Shown here: positions 44,451 through 53,673 of the stretch, one piece after another
Layout of the letters: each line of letters opens with the position of its first letter
Position numbering within the stretch: position 1 is the stretch's first letter
From: Phytohabitans kaempferiae
GTDB taxonomy: Bacteria > Actinomycetota > Actinomycetes > Mycobacteriales > Micromonosporaceae
NCBI RefSeq assembly: GCF_042433955.1
Contig: NZ_JBHLUH010000013.1
Location: forward strand, 186,001-250,000
Reading direction: 5' to 3'
DNA length: 64,000 bases
Made by a program: the position numbers and the translations under genes
Notes under the pieces: model-generated
What the model was told of the DNA's origin: nothing
Seen by the model: the letters and a program-made list of their open reading frames with translations, nothing else
The model's database searches: none

Positions 44451-45817
44451 GGGGCGCGGTGCGTGCCGCCCGGCCAGACCTGCCGCGCCGGGCGGCGTAC
44501 GAGGCGGTGGCGGCCGTGCACCGGGACGGCGCGTACGCCAACCTGGTGCTCCCGGCCATCCTGCGCGACCTGCGGCTGCACGGGCGGGACGCGGCGTTCG
44601 CCACCGAGCTGACGTACGGCGCGCTGCGCCACGAGGGCACGCTCGACCTGATCATCGGTGCGGCGGCCGGGCGCGAGGTGGCCCGGATCGACCCGCCGGC
44701 CCGCGACGCGCTGCGCCTCGGGGCGTACCAGCTGCTGCACACGCGCGTACCGGCGCACGCGGCGGTCTCCGCGACCGTCGACCTGGTGCGGTCGGTCGCG
44801 CCGGGCGCCACCGGCTTCGCCAACGCGGTGCTGCGCGAGATCGCCCCGCAGACTCTCGACGCGTGGATCGCCAAGGTCGCGCCGCCGTACGAGGAGGACC
44901 CGGTCGCCCACCTCGCGGTCGCCGACAGCCATCCACAGTGGATCGTGCGGGCGTTCAGCGAGGCGCTCGGCGGCGACCTCGACGAGACCACGCGGCTGCT
45001 CATCGAAGACAACCAGCGCCCGCCGGTGCACCTGTGCGCCCGACCCGGGCGCGCCGACGCGGTCGAGCTCGCCGACGAGGTGGGCGGGGCCCCGGGCGCC
45101 TTCTCGCCGTACGCCGTCTACCTGCCCGGCGGCGCCCCGGGCGACCTGCCGGCGGTGGTCGAGGGGCGGGCGCACGTACAGGACGAGGGCTCCCAGCTCG
45201 TCGCCGCGGCGCTGGCCCAGGCGCCGCTCGACGGGGCGGACGCGCGCTGGCTCGACCTGTGCGCCGGCCCGGGCGGCAAGACCGGGCTGCTCGGCGCGCT
45301 CGCCGCCCAGCGCGGGGCCGAGGTGACCGCGGTCGAGGTGGCCGAGCACCGCGCCCGGCTGGTCGAGCAGGCGACGCGTGGCATGCCGGTGACCGTGCTG
45401 CACCAGGACGGCCGCGCGCTGGACCCGTGGATGGAAGGCGCCTTCGACCGCGTACTCGTCGACGCGCCGTGCACCGGGCTCGGCTCGCTGCGCCGCCGTC
45501 CCGAGTCGCGGTGGCGCCGCCAGCCCTCCGATCTGCCGCCGCTGACCCGGCTCCAGCGCGAGCTGCTCCGGTCCGCGTTCACGGCGGTGCGCCCGGGCGG
45601 GCTCGTCGCGTACGTCACCTGCTCGCCGCACCTGGTCGAGACGCACGTGACGGTCACCGAGGCGGCGCGGCGCAGCGGGCTCCCGGTCGACCTGGTCGAC
45701 GCGCGGCCACTGCTGCCGGCGGGGATGCCAGGGCTGGGCGCGGGACCGACCGTGCAGCTCTGGCCACACCGGCACGGCACCGACGCGATGTTCCTGGCGC
45801 TGCTGCGCCGCGGCTGA
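44447..45817 (+). CDS. rsmB: 16S rRNA (cytosine-5)-methyltransferase RsmB
   Basis: N-terminal NusB-like RNA-binding domain (residues about 10-140), then a SAM-dependent methyltransferase with WLDLCAGPGGKTGLLGAL and the catalytic cysteines in APCTGLGSLRRRPESRW and TCSPHLVETH. GTG 44447 overlaps the fmt stop. 456 residues. Acts on m5C967 in E. coli numbering. Last gene of the metK-to-rsmB run; rpe follows after a minus-strand gene. Confidence 0.93.
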   Translation: MRGAVRAARPDLPRRAAYEAVAAVHRDGAYANLVLPAILRDLRLHGRDAAFATELTYGALRHEGTLDLIIGAAAGREVARIDPPARDALRLGAYQLLHTRVPAHAAVSATVDLVRSVAPGATGFANAVLREIAPQTLDAWIAKVAPPYEEDPVAHLAVADSHPQWIVRAFSEALGGDLDETTRLLIEDNQRPPVHLCARPGRADAVELADEVGGAPGAFSPYAVYLPGGAPGDLPAVVEGRAHVQDEGSQLVAAALAQAPLDGADARWLDLCAGPGGKTGLLGALAAQRGAEVTAVEVAEHRARLVEQATRGMPVTVLHQDGRALDPWMEGAFDRVLVDAPCTGLGSLRRRPESRWRRQPSDLPPLTRLQRELLRSAFTAVRPGGLVAYVTCSPHLVETHVTVTEAARRSGLPVDLVDARPLLPAGMPGLGAGPTVQLWPHRHGTDAMFLALLRRG

Positions 45818-45857
45818 CGACCCGGCGGCCGCCTCCCGCTCCCCGCGGTGGGCGGCC

Positions 45858-45986
45858 GCCCCGCTTCCGCCTCGCGACAATTGGCGTGCGCCGGGCGGCC
45901 ACGCTGCTGCCGTCTCGCCACGGCCGGCGTGAGCTGGGCGGCCGTGCCGCTGCCGTCTCGCGACGGCCGGCGTGTGCTGGGCGGCC
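45858..45986. repeat. Three 43-bp tandem repeats between rsmB and a convergent gene
   Basis: Units 45858-45900, 45901-45943 and 45944-45986 each end CTGGGCGGCC or CCGGGCGGCC and share CGTCTCGC and CGGCCGGCGTG in the middle; the first is more diverged. Units 2 and 3 contain the near-palindrome CACGGCCGGCGTG, so each may form a hairpin. They may act as a convergent terminator region. Confidence 0.75.
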
Positions 45987-46060
45987 ACCGCCTCGAGTGC
46001 CGGGGCGGTGGCGTGCTAGGACGTGGTCGTGCGCCGGCGCGGATCAGGCCCGAGCCGGGC

Positions 46061-46957
46061 TCAGCGGATTCGCAGCACGTTCGGGCCGGCGTCCTTCATC
46101 GAGCGGCGCAGGTTCTGTCCGCTGACCCAGAGGAAGCACTGCACGCCCCGGTTGCCGTCGGCCCACTCGTCGGCGGTGGGGTAGTAGATGATCGTGCCGG
46201 TGCGGAACTGGATGTTGCTGTCGTTGGGCACCTTCGCCCACTTCGCCACCACGCCACGGCATCCGGTGTGCGCCCGCTGCGTGTTCTTCTGGAAGTCGGC
46301 GAACGAGGTCTCCGGCGCGGTCCAGACGCCCGCGTACTCGGCGCCGTGCGCGGTGGTGCAGGCGACCGGGTCCATCGACCTGATGCGGTTGCCGTTGAGC
46401 TGGGCCTTGAAGCAGCCGTACGCGATGGGCGACGACTGCTTGAAGACGCCGCCGAGCGGGCCGGTGCGGCGCTTGACGTCGCCCGAGTCGAGCGACTCGA
46501 TCTCGGCGATGTCGCACCGGAACCACCGGCTGCCGCCGGACCACGCCTGCGTCGAGGGGTAGAAGACGACCACGTCGAGCCGGCCGCCGCGCCAGTCGCC
46601 GCCCAGGTACTCGCTGGCCTTGGCGTCGCACTCGGTGAACGCGGTGCGCGCCTCCGTCGAGCCCGGCTCCGGCGGCTGGCCGCGCTCGGCGTCGGCGCCG
46701 CCGAACTGGCCGACGTGCACCGTCTCGAACTGGTGCGAGTCGGCGCAGTCGAGCGGGTTGTAGAGCGTGCGCGAGAGGTTGGTCTCGTTGGGCAGGTTGA
46801 GGTGGCAGACGTTCGACTCCGGCACGAACGGCTGCGCCTCCGGCTGCGCCTTCCAGTCGTTGGTCAGGTCGCCGTCCACCCCCGCCGGGTTCGCGCAGCC
46901 GGCGACCAGCGCCGCCAACAGTCCACCGAGCACGGCCGTGCCCACCACGCGTCGCAT
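46061..46957 (-). CDS. Septum-formation-type lipoprotein (298 aa)
   Basis: Signal peptide with lipobox LVAGC (Cys at about 21), so lipid-anchored outside the membrane. The mature part has paired cysteines (NVCHLNLP, LDCADSH, TECDAK, FRCDI, YGCFKA, VACTTAHG, TGCRG, QCFLW) in two similar halves with the CxxxH pattern (CADSHQFE, CTTAHGAEYAG) of the actinobacterial septum-formation family (PF13845-like). Function in cell division is suggested for that family, not shown. Convergent with rsmB, divergent from rpe; GGGGAGGG upstream. Confidence 0.75.
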   Translation of the reverse strand: MRRVVGTAVLGGLLAALVAGCANPAGVDGDLTNDWKAQPEAQPFVPESNVCHLNLPNETNLSRTLYNPLDCADSHQFETVHVGQFGGADAERGQPPEPGSTEARTAFTECDAKASEYLGGDWRGGRLDVVVFYPSTQAWSGGSRWFRCDIAEIESLDSGDVKRRTGPLGGVFKQSSPIAYGCFKAQLNGNRIRSMDPVACTTAHGAEYAGVWTAPETSFADFQKNTQRAHTGCRGVVAKWAKVPNDSNIQFRTGTIIYYPTADEWADGNRGVQCFLWVSGQNLRRSMKDAGPNVLRIR

Positions 46958-46989
46958 GTGTCACCCTCCCCAGGGGTCCGTTCCGGCGC

Positions 46990-46995
46990 AGCATA
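46990..46995 (-). promoter_or_regulatory. -10 box of the septum-type lipoprotein gene
   Basis: TATGCT on the minus strand, 32 nt upstream of the ATG at 46957; leaves a short leader with a strong GGGGAGGG site. No clear -35. Confidence 0.45.
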
Positions 46996-47087
46996 CGACA
47001 CGCGACAAAGTGACTCTTGCCTGGCACATGCCGCGGCACGGGCAGGTGAACCCTCCGTGGTCGCCGCGGCGCACCTCGCTCCGGACG

Positions 47088-47117
47088 TTGCCAGCCCCCG
47101 GGACGGGCTCCGTACAC
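47088..47117 (+). promoter_or_regulatory. rpe promoter, leaderless
   Basis: -35 TTGCCA (47088-47093), 18-nt spacer, -10 TACACT (47112-47117), then 8 nt to the GTG at 47126. The transcript should start at the start codon. Confidence 0.6.
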
Positions 47118-47125
47118 TGTCGGAG

Positions 47126-47806
47126 GTGAGCGCACCATCGCCGGTCGTCGCGCCGAGCATCCTCGCCGCCGATTTCGCCCGCCTCGCCGAGGAGGCCCGC
47201 GCGGTCGAGGGCGCCGCCGACTGGCTGCACGTCGATGTGATGGACAACCATTTCGTGCCCAATCTCACGATCGGGCTGCCGGTCGTGCAGAGCCTGCGGG
47301 CGGCGACCACGATCCCGTTCGACGTGCACCTGATGATCGAGGATCCGCGCCGGTGGGCCCCGGGCTACGCCGACGCGGGCGCCTACAACGTCACGTTCCA
47401 CGTCGAGGCCTCCGACGACCCGGTCTCGCTCGCCAAGGACCTGCGCGCCGCGGGCGCCAAGGCGGGGCTGGCGATCGACCGTGACACGTCGATCGAGCCC
47501 TACCTCGACCTGCTGCCCAGCTTCGACACGCTGCTGATCATGACGATCAAGGCCGGGTTCGGCGGGCAGAAGTTCCTCCCCGCCATGCTCGACAAGGTCG
47601 CCGCCGCCCGCCGCCACGCCCGCGCCGGCCACCTCGAGCTGCGGATCGAGGTCGACGGCGGGATCGCGGAGGAGACGATCGCCCAGGCGGCCGAGGCGGG
47701 CGCCGACGCCTTCGTGGCCGGCACCGCCGTCTACAGCGCGCAGGACCCCGCCGAGGCGGTGCGCAAGCTGCGCGGCATCGCCGCCCGGGCGATGGCCGAG
47801 CCGTGA
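47126..47806 (+). CDS. rpe: Ribulose-phosphate 3-epimerase
   Basis: Metal-dependent TIM-barrel epimerase of the pentose phosphate pathway, supplying ribulose 5-phosphate, which is also a riboflavin precursor. VVAPSILAADFARLAEE, LHVDVMDNHFVPNLTIG (metal His/Asp), FDVHLMIEDP and EVDGGIAEET are intact. 226 residues from the leaderless GTG 47126. Its stop overlaps the receiver-GGDDF gene (GTGA). Upstream of ribD, an order seen in many actinobacteria. Confidence 0.95.
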   Translation: MSAPSPVVAPSILAADFARLAEEARAVEGAADWLHVDVMDNHFVPNLTIGLPVVQSLRAATTIPFDVHLMIEDPRRWAPGYADAGAYNVTFHVEASDDPVSLAKDLRAAGAKAGLAIDRDTSIEPYLDLLPSFDTLLIMTIKAGFGGQKFLPAMLDKVAAARRHARAGHLELRIEVDGGIAEETIAQAAEAGADAFVAGTAVYSAQDPAEAVRKLRGIAARAMAEP

Positions 47807-48780
47807 GCGCCGAGCCGGCCGCCGATCGGCCCGACCTGATCCTGGTCGTCGACGACGACCAGGACATCGCGCGCTTCGTGAGCGTCAACCTCAAGATTCA
47901 CGGCTTCGAGGTGGTGCTGGCCGGCGACGGGCTGGAGGCGCTCGAGCTGGTCGAGCAGCGCCACCCCGACCTGGCCGTGGTCGACCTGATGATGCCCCGG
48001 ATGGACGGGCTGGAGCTGACCCGCCGCCTCCGGGCCAACCCGATGACCTCCGCGCTTCCGGTGATCATGCTGACCGCCAAGGGCATGACCGTCGACAAGG
48101 TGGTCGGCCTCACCGCCGGCGCCGACGACTACCTGGTCAAGCCCTTCGACACGCTCGAGCTGATCGCCCGGGTCCGCTCCACGCTCCGGCGCAACCAGGA
48201 GTTCCGCGAGGTCTCGCCGCTCACCGGCCTGCCCGGCAACACGCGCGTGCGGCGGGAGATCCTCGACCGCATGCGCAGCGGCACCGACTACGCGGTGGGC
48301 TACGTCGACATCGACCGGTTCAAGAGCGTCAACGACGTCTACGGCTTCGAGCGCGGCGACGAGTTCATCACCGCGCTGGCCCGCAGCATGCACCGGGCGG
48401 TGGTGTCGGCGGGGCTGCCCCCGGCGTTCCTCGGCCACATCGGCGGCGACGACTTCGTGATCGTCTGCCACCCCGACCAGATCCTGCCGCTGACCCAGCA
48501 GGCGGTGGTCGACTTCGAGCAGGCCGCCGACGAGCTGTACGACGCCGAGCACGCCAAGCGCGGCTACATCCTCGTGCCCGACCGCCGGGGCAACCTGCTC
48601 AAGGCCCACCTGGTGACCCTCTCGATCGGCGTGGCCCAGCACACCGCGACCGGCCGGCAGTACACCGATCCGCGCGAGGTCATCGCGGTCGCGTCCGAGA
48701 TGAAGAAGGTCGCCAAGGGCCAGCCCGGCTCCTATATCGCCGTCGATCGCCGCAAGGCGGACAGCCAGCAAGGACTGTGA
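47803..48780 (+). CDS. Response regulator with GGDDF (GGDEF-like) domain
   Basis: Receiver domain (residues about 10-130) with DDDQD acidic pocket, phospho-acceptor Asp61 in VVDLMMPRMDG, and LVKPFDTLEL. A GGDEF-family domain follows (about 140-320) with VGYVDIDRFKSVNDVYG, and the signature loop is GGDDF at 214-218 instead of GG[D/E]EF. No RxxD inhibitory site lies five residues before it. So it may be a variant cyclase or only a GTP/c-di-GMP sensor. No kinase is adjacent. Coupled to rpe by GTGA. The c-di-GMP receptor BldD is encoded elsewhere in this window. Confidence 0.85.
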   Translation: MSAEPAADRPDLILVVDDDQDIARFVSVNLKIHGFEVVLAGDGLEALELVEQRHPDLAVVDLMMPRMDGLELTRRLRANPMTSALPVIMLTAKGMTVDKVVGLTAGADDYLVKPFDTLELIARVRSTLRRNQEFREVSPLTGLPGNTRVRREILDRMRSGTDYAVGYVDIDRFKSVNDVYGFERGDEFITALARSMHRAVVSAGLPPAFLGHIGGDDFVIVCHPDQILPLTQQAVVDFEQAADELYDAEHAKRGYILVPDRRGNLLKAHLVTLSIGVAQHTATGRQYTDPREVIAVASEMKKVAKGQPGSYIAVDRRKADSQQGL

Positions 48781-48853
48781 TGTTGGCCGCGCCGTCTGGT
48801 GCGGACGGCCCGTAGGCGTGTAAGACTCGTTGGGTAACCCACCACGCGCTGGC

Positions 48854-48994
48854 GGGGCTCGGTGAAATTCCGAACCGGCGGTAATCCGGGGCGTAACGCC
48901 CGGAAAGCCCGCGACCCGGTCGTAACCAACGGCCGGTGGACCTGGTGTGACTCCAGGGCCGACGGTCAAAGTCCGGATGGGAGTTAGCGCGCGG
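48854..48994 (+). ncRNA. FMN riboswitch (RFN element) ahead of ribD
   Basis: The conserved pattern is readable: GGGGCTCGGTGAAATTCC at the 5' side, CGGCGGTAATC, AAAGCCCGCGA, then GGACCTGGTGTGACTCC, GGCCGACGGTCAAAGTCC and GGATGGGAGTTAGCG. It binds FMN and switches the riboflavin operon off. The rest of the 334-base gap (48781-48853, 48995-49114) holds a weak hairpin GCCGTC/GACGGC near 48791-48810 and the ribD ribosome binding site region. Confidence 0.95.
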
Positions 48995-49114
48995 GACGGA
49001 GGCACCCCTGGACGGGGTCGGTTCGCCGACGCCGCCGGGTTCTGCCGCCCCAGTCGCTCTTTCCCCTCTTCCTGCCCGCGCGCCGCAGGCACGCAGGGAG
49101 AAGGGGCGCCCATC

Positions 49115-50281
49115 ATGGCGAGCGTTGACGAGGCGATGACCCGCGCGATCGCGCTGGCCGCCCGCGGGCTCGGCACCACCAGTCCCAACCCCGTCGTCGG
49201 TTGCGTCATCCTCGACCGGCAGGGCGACGTCGTGGGCGAGGGCTTCCACGCGTACGCGGGCGGCCCGCACGCCGAGATCGTCGCGCTGGCCCAGGCGGGG
49301 GAGCGGGCCAGGGGCGGTACGGCCGTCGTCACGCTGGAGCCCTGCGACCACACCGGACGCACCGGCCCCTGCACGCGGGCGCTGATCCGCGCCGGTGTGG
49401 CCAAGGTTGTCGTGGCGGTCGCCGATCCCAACCCGCTCGCCGGCGGTGGCGCGCACACGCTCCGCGCGGCCGGCGTCGAGGTGGTGACCGGCGTCCGCGA
49501 GGGCGAGGCCGAGCAGGGCAACATCGCCTGGCTGACCGCGGTGCGCCGGGACCGGCCGTACGTGATCTGGAAGTACGCGGCCACGCTCGACGGGCGCTCC
49601 GCCGCCATCGACGGCTCCAGCATGTGGATCACCTCGGAAGCCGCCCGGATGGACGTGCACAAGCTGCGCGGCACCGTCGACGCGGTGGTGGTGGGGGTCG
49701 GCACCGTCCTCGCCGACGACCCCCGGCTCACCGCCCGCAACCTGCGCGACGGCACTCTCAACATCCGGCAGCCGCTCCGGGTCGTGGTGGACTCCGCGGG
49801 TCGTACCCCCGAGGGAGCCCGCGTGCGCGACGGCGCCGCACCGACCTGGGTGGTCACCGCGGCGGAGGTCGGGACCGGTCCGGACGGGCGGGTCGACCTG
49901 GGCGCGCTGCTCGCGGGCCTCTACGTCCGCGGCGTCCGCGCGGTGCTGCTGGAGGGCGGGCCGACGCTCGCCGGCGGCTTCCTGGCCGCCGGGCTGGTCG
50001 ACAAGATCATCGGGTACGTCGCCCCGAAGCTCCTCGGGGCCGGCTCTCCCGCGCTCGCCGACGCGGGCGTGCACACGATCGCCGAGGCGATCGACCTTCA
50101 CTACACGGAGATCACCCAGGTCGGACCGGACCTGCGGTTCACCGCGACACCGGTCGGCAAGGCACCTGGCGCGGAGGCGTCCGGACCGGGCCGCGACACC
50201 GGCGACGTCGGGGTCTCCGGGCAGCGCGGGAAGGCGCCGCGCGCGCAGGCGCACCAGGGGACTGGGGAGAGGGAGGGCTGA
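49115..50281 (+). CDS. ribD: Bifunctional pyrimidine deaminase/reductase RibD
   Basis: Deaminase domain (1-125) with the zinc site GPHAEIVAL and CDHTGRTGPC; reductase domain (about 145-350) with WKYAATLDGRSAAIDGSS and LLEGGPTLAGGFL. ATG 49115 has GGGAGAAGGGG upstream. 388 residues: after the reductase a tail of about 40 Gly/Ala/Arg-rich residues (GPGRDTGDVGVSGQRG) is unusual. First gene after the FMN riboswitch; ribE starts 3 bases after its stop. Confidence 0.95.
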   Translation: MASVDEAMTRAIALAARGLGTTSPNPVVGCVILDRQGDVVGEGFHAYAGGPHAEIVALAQAGERARGGTAVVTLEPCDHTGRTGPCTRALIRAGVAKVVVAVADPNPLAGGGAHTLRAAGVEVVTGVREGEAEQGNIAWLTAVRRDRPYVIWKYAATLDGRSAAIDGSSMWITSEAARMDVHKLRGTVDAVVVGVGTVLADDPRLTARNLRDGTLNIRQPLRVVVDSAGRTPEGARVRDGAAPTWVVTAAEVGTGPDGRVDLGALLAGLYVRGVRAVLLEGGPTLAGGFLAAGLVDKIIGYVAPKLLGAGSPALADAGVHTIAEAIDLHYTEITQVGPDLRFTATPVGKAPGAEASGPGRDTGDVGVSGQRGKAPRAQAHQGTGEREG

Positions 50282-50284
50282 ACG

Positions 50285-50878
50285 ATGTTCACCGGAATCG
50301 TCGAAGAGCTGGGCGAGCTGGTCCGCCTGGACTGGCACGGCGACGGCGGGGTCGCCACGCTGCGCGGCCCGCTGGTCGCCTCCGACGCCCGCCTGGGCGA
50401 CTCCATCGCGGTCAACGGCGTGTGCCTGACCGTCGTCGAGGTCGCCGGCGAGACCTTCACGGTCGACGTGATGAAGGAAACCTTCGACCGCACCGCGCTC
50501 GGCACGCTCGCGCCCGGCGACCCGATCAACCTGGAACGGGCCGCCACGCTCGGCACTCGCCTCGGCGGTCACCTGGTGCAGGGGCACATCGACGGGGTTG
50601 GCCGGATCGTCTCCCGAACGCCCGGAGAGAGGTGGGAAGACATCTCAATCGAACTTCCGCCGGGTCTTTCCCGTTACGTGGTGGAAAAGGGGTCGATCAC
50701 TGTCGACGGGGTATCGCTGACCGTCGTCGCGGTGGCCGACTCGTCGTTCGCGGTGAGCCTGATACCCACCACCATGGCGCTCACCACTCTCGGGCGCAAG
50801 GGCGTCGGAGACCTGGTCAACCTGGAGGTCGACGTGATCGGCAAGTACGTGGAGAAGCTCCTGGCGGTGCGGCGGTGA
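50285..50878 (+). CDS. ribE: Riboflavin synthase alpha subunit
   Basis: Dismutates two lumazines to riboflavin. MFTGIVEELGEL is the family start; two homologous beta-barrels carry GDSIAVNGVCLTVV and GSITVDGVSLTVV, and LVQGHIDGVG is between them. 197 residues. It ends in a GTGA overlap with the 125-bp repeat micro-ORF that precedes ribBA. Confidence 0.97.
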   Translation: MFTGIVEELGELVRLDWHGDGGVATLRGPLVASDARLGDSIAVNGVCLTVVEVAGETFTVDVMKETFDRTALGTLAPGDPINLERAATLGTRLGGHLVQGHIDGVGRIVSRTPGERWEDISIELPPGLSRYVVEKGSITVDGVSLTVVAVADSSFAVSLIPTTMALTTLGRKGVGDLVNLEVDVIGKYVEKLLAVRR

Positions 50879-50999
50879 GCGAGCGAGCTGGTGCGGCGGC
50901 ATCTGGACCGAGCTGCCTCGCCCACGAGGTCGGGTTTTCCGGGCGGCGGGGGATGACGTCGCCTTCAGCGCCGCGTGAGCGCGCGAACGAGGAGGCAGC

Positions 51000-51003
<4 letters not shown>
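50875..51003 (+). CDS. Bridging micro-ORF between ribE and ribBA (42 codons, 125-bp family)
   Basis: GTG 50875 overlaps the ribE stop and the TGA at 51001 overlaps the ribBA ATG (ATGA). From GTG to the next start it is 125 bp, exactly as before pyrD, with 103 of 125 bases identical to that copy and no indels. Peptide begins VSERAGAAASGPSCLAHE and ends PRERANEEAA. 14 of 42 residues differ from copy 1, so the 22 base changes are mostly nonsynonymous. Unit pair 44/53 is C-G before pyrD and U-A here, a compensating change. GAGGAGG near the end serves ribBA. Confidence 0.5.
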
Positions 51004-52222
<1,219 letters not shown>

Positions 52223-52226
<4 letters not shown>

Positions 52227-52297
52227 CGCGGATGCCGGTGGCCGCCCGGGCGGCCACGCACCGGTCCGGTTTCGATGTCATGGAGGGTTTGGCCTGA
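52223..52297 (+). CDS. Bridging micro-ORF between ribBA and ribH (24 codons)
   Basis: GTG 52223 overlaps the ribBA stop (GTGA); the TGA at 52295 shares its last base with the ribH ATG (TGATG). Peptide: VTRMPVAARAATHRSGFDV then MEGLA. The stretch ATGGAGGG inside gives ribH a ribosome binding site. Not related in sequence to the 125- or 90-bp families. Confidence 0.3.
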
Positions 52298-52767
52298 TGG
52301 CGGGTTTCGGTGAGCCAGGTGTGTCCACTGTCGACGCACACGGCCTGACGGTGGGGATCGTCGCCGCGCGGTGGCACGGTGACCTGACCGACCACATGCT
52401 GGCTCGGGCGATCGAGGCGGCCAAGGCATGCGGCGCGGCCGACATCGTGGTCACGCGCGCGGCCGGCTCGGTCGAGCTGCCGATCGTGGCGCAGGCACTG
52501 GCCCGCCGGTGCGACGTGGTGGTCGCGCTCGGCGTGGTCGTGCGGGGCGCCACGGCCCACTTCGACTACGTGTGCAAGTCGGTCACCGAGGGCCTGACCC
52601 GCGTGGCGCTCGACGAGTCCACGCCGGTCGCGCACGGCGTGCTCACCGTCAACACCATCGAGCAGGCCCGCGACCGGGCCGGCCTGCCCGGCTCGGCCGA
52701 GGACAAGGGCTGGTCCGCGACCGTGGCAGCGCTCGACGCGGCACTGGCGATCCGCGCCCTCTCCTGA
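52297..52767 (+). CDS. ribH: 6,7-dimethyl-8-ribityllumazine synthase
   Basis: Condenses the two RibBA/RibD-derived precursors to lumazine; forms large oligomers. GIVAARWHGDLTDHML, TRAAGSVELPIVAQAL, GVVVRGATAHFDYVC with the active-site His, and VAHGVLTVNTIEQA are conserved. 156 residues. Last gene of the operon; a strong hairpin follows its stop by 12 bases. Confidence 0.97.
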   Translation: MAGFGEPGVSTVDAHGLTVGIVAARWHGDLTDHMLARAIEAAKACGAADIVVTRAAGSVELPIVAQALARRCDVVVALGVVVRGATAHFDYVCKSVTEGLTRVALDESTPVAHGVLTVNTIEQARDRAGLPGSAEDKGWSATVAALDAALAIRALS

Positions 52768-52779
52768 CGTCACTGTGGA

Positions 52780-52811
52780 CAGTGCCGCCGCCCGCCAGGG
52801 CGGCGGCACTG
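52780..52811 (+). terminator. Perfect 14-bp hairpin after ribH
   Basis: Bases 52780-52793 (CAGTGCCGCCGCCC) are complementary to 52798-52811 around the loop GCCA. Terminates the riboflavin operon and may also stop minus-strand transcripts from the ABC operon. Confidence 0.75.
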
Positions 52812-52877
52812 CCGTCTGCGGCGAGGTCTTCACCGCCCACCAAGCGGGCCGTCCGCCGCTGTGCCGACAGATACCTG

Positions 52878-52907
52878 TTCCTGTTAATCGATTTCCTGTT
52901 AATCGAT
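52878..52907. repeat. AT-rich 15-bp direct repeat
   Basis: TTCCTGTTAATCGAT occurs at 52878-52892 and immediately again at 52893-52907. Unusually low GC for this genome. It lies between the convergent ribH terminator and the 3' end of the ABC ATPase gene; no gene depends on it visibly. Confidence 0.85.
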
Positions 52908-52929
52908 CGTGTGTTTTCAGACGGCTGCC

Positions 52930-53673
52930 CTACAGGCGGCCCGCCTCGATGATGCGGCTCAGAAACTGGCGCGTGCGTGCCTCCACCGGCTCGGCGAACA
53001 CCTGCTCCGGCGGCCCCTGCTCCAGCACCTTCCCGCCGTCGAGGAAGCAGACCCGGTCGGCCACCTGGCGGGCGAAACCCATCTCGTGTGTGGCCAGCAC
53101 CATCGTCACGCCGTCGGCCTTGAGGTCGCGGATCATCGAGAGCACCTCGCCGACCAGCTCCGGGTCGAGCGCCGACGTCACCTCGTCCAGCAGCAACAGC
53201 CGGGGGGAGTTGACCAGCGCCCGCACGATCGCGACCCGCTGCTGCTGCCCGCCGGAGAGCCGGTCCGGGTACTGGTCCGCCTTCTCCGCCAGCCCGACCC
53301 GCGCCAGCCACTCCAGCGCGCGGGCGCGGGCCGAGGCGCGGGGCACGCCGTGCACGCGGACCGGCGCGAGCGTGATGTTCTCCAGCACCGTCATGTGCGG
53401 AAACAGGTTGTACGCCTGGAAGACGATCCCGATCCGCTGCCGCACCTTGTCCTGGTTGACCCGGGGGTCGGTGATGTGCTCGCCGTCCAGGTGGATCGTG
53501 CCGTCGTCGAGCTCCTCGAGGAGGTTGACGCAGCGCAGCAGCGTGGACTTGCCCGAGCCGGACGCCCCGATCAGCGCCACCACCTCGTGCTCGGCCACGT
53601 CGAGGTCGAGCCCGGCGAGCACCGAGCGGCCCTCGAAGTCCTTCCGTACGCCCCGGCAGGAGAGCACCATCAT
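52930..53673 (-). CDS. Amino-acid-type ABC transporter ATP-binding protein
   Basis: GlnQ/HisP-type ATPase. Walker A GASGSGKSTLLRC, Q-loop VFQAYNLFPHMTVLEN, signature LSGGQQQRVAIVRAL, Walker B LLLLDEVTSALDPEL, H-loop LATHEMGFARQVADRV. 247 residues. ATG 53673 overlaps the permease stop (ATGA). Third gene of a minus-strand operon of binding protein, permease and ATPase. Substrate probably a polar amino acid; not more precise. Confidence 0.93.
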   Translation of the reverse strand: MMVLSCRGVRKDFEGRSVLAGLDLDVAEHEVVALIGASGSGKSTLLRCVNLLEELDDGTIHLDGEHITDPRVNQDKVRQRIGIVFQAYNLFPHMTVLENITLAPVRVHGVPRASARARALEWLARVGLAEKADQYPDRLSGGQQQRVAIVRALVNSPRLLLLDEVTSALDPELVGEVLSMIRDLKADGVTMVLATHEMGFARQVADRVCFLDGGKVLEQGPPEQVFAEPVEARTRQFLSRIIEAGRL

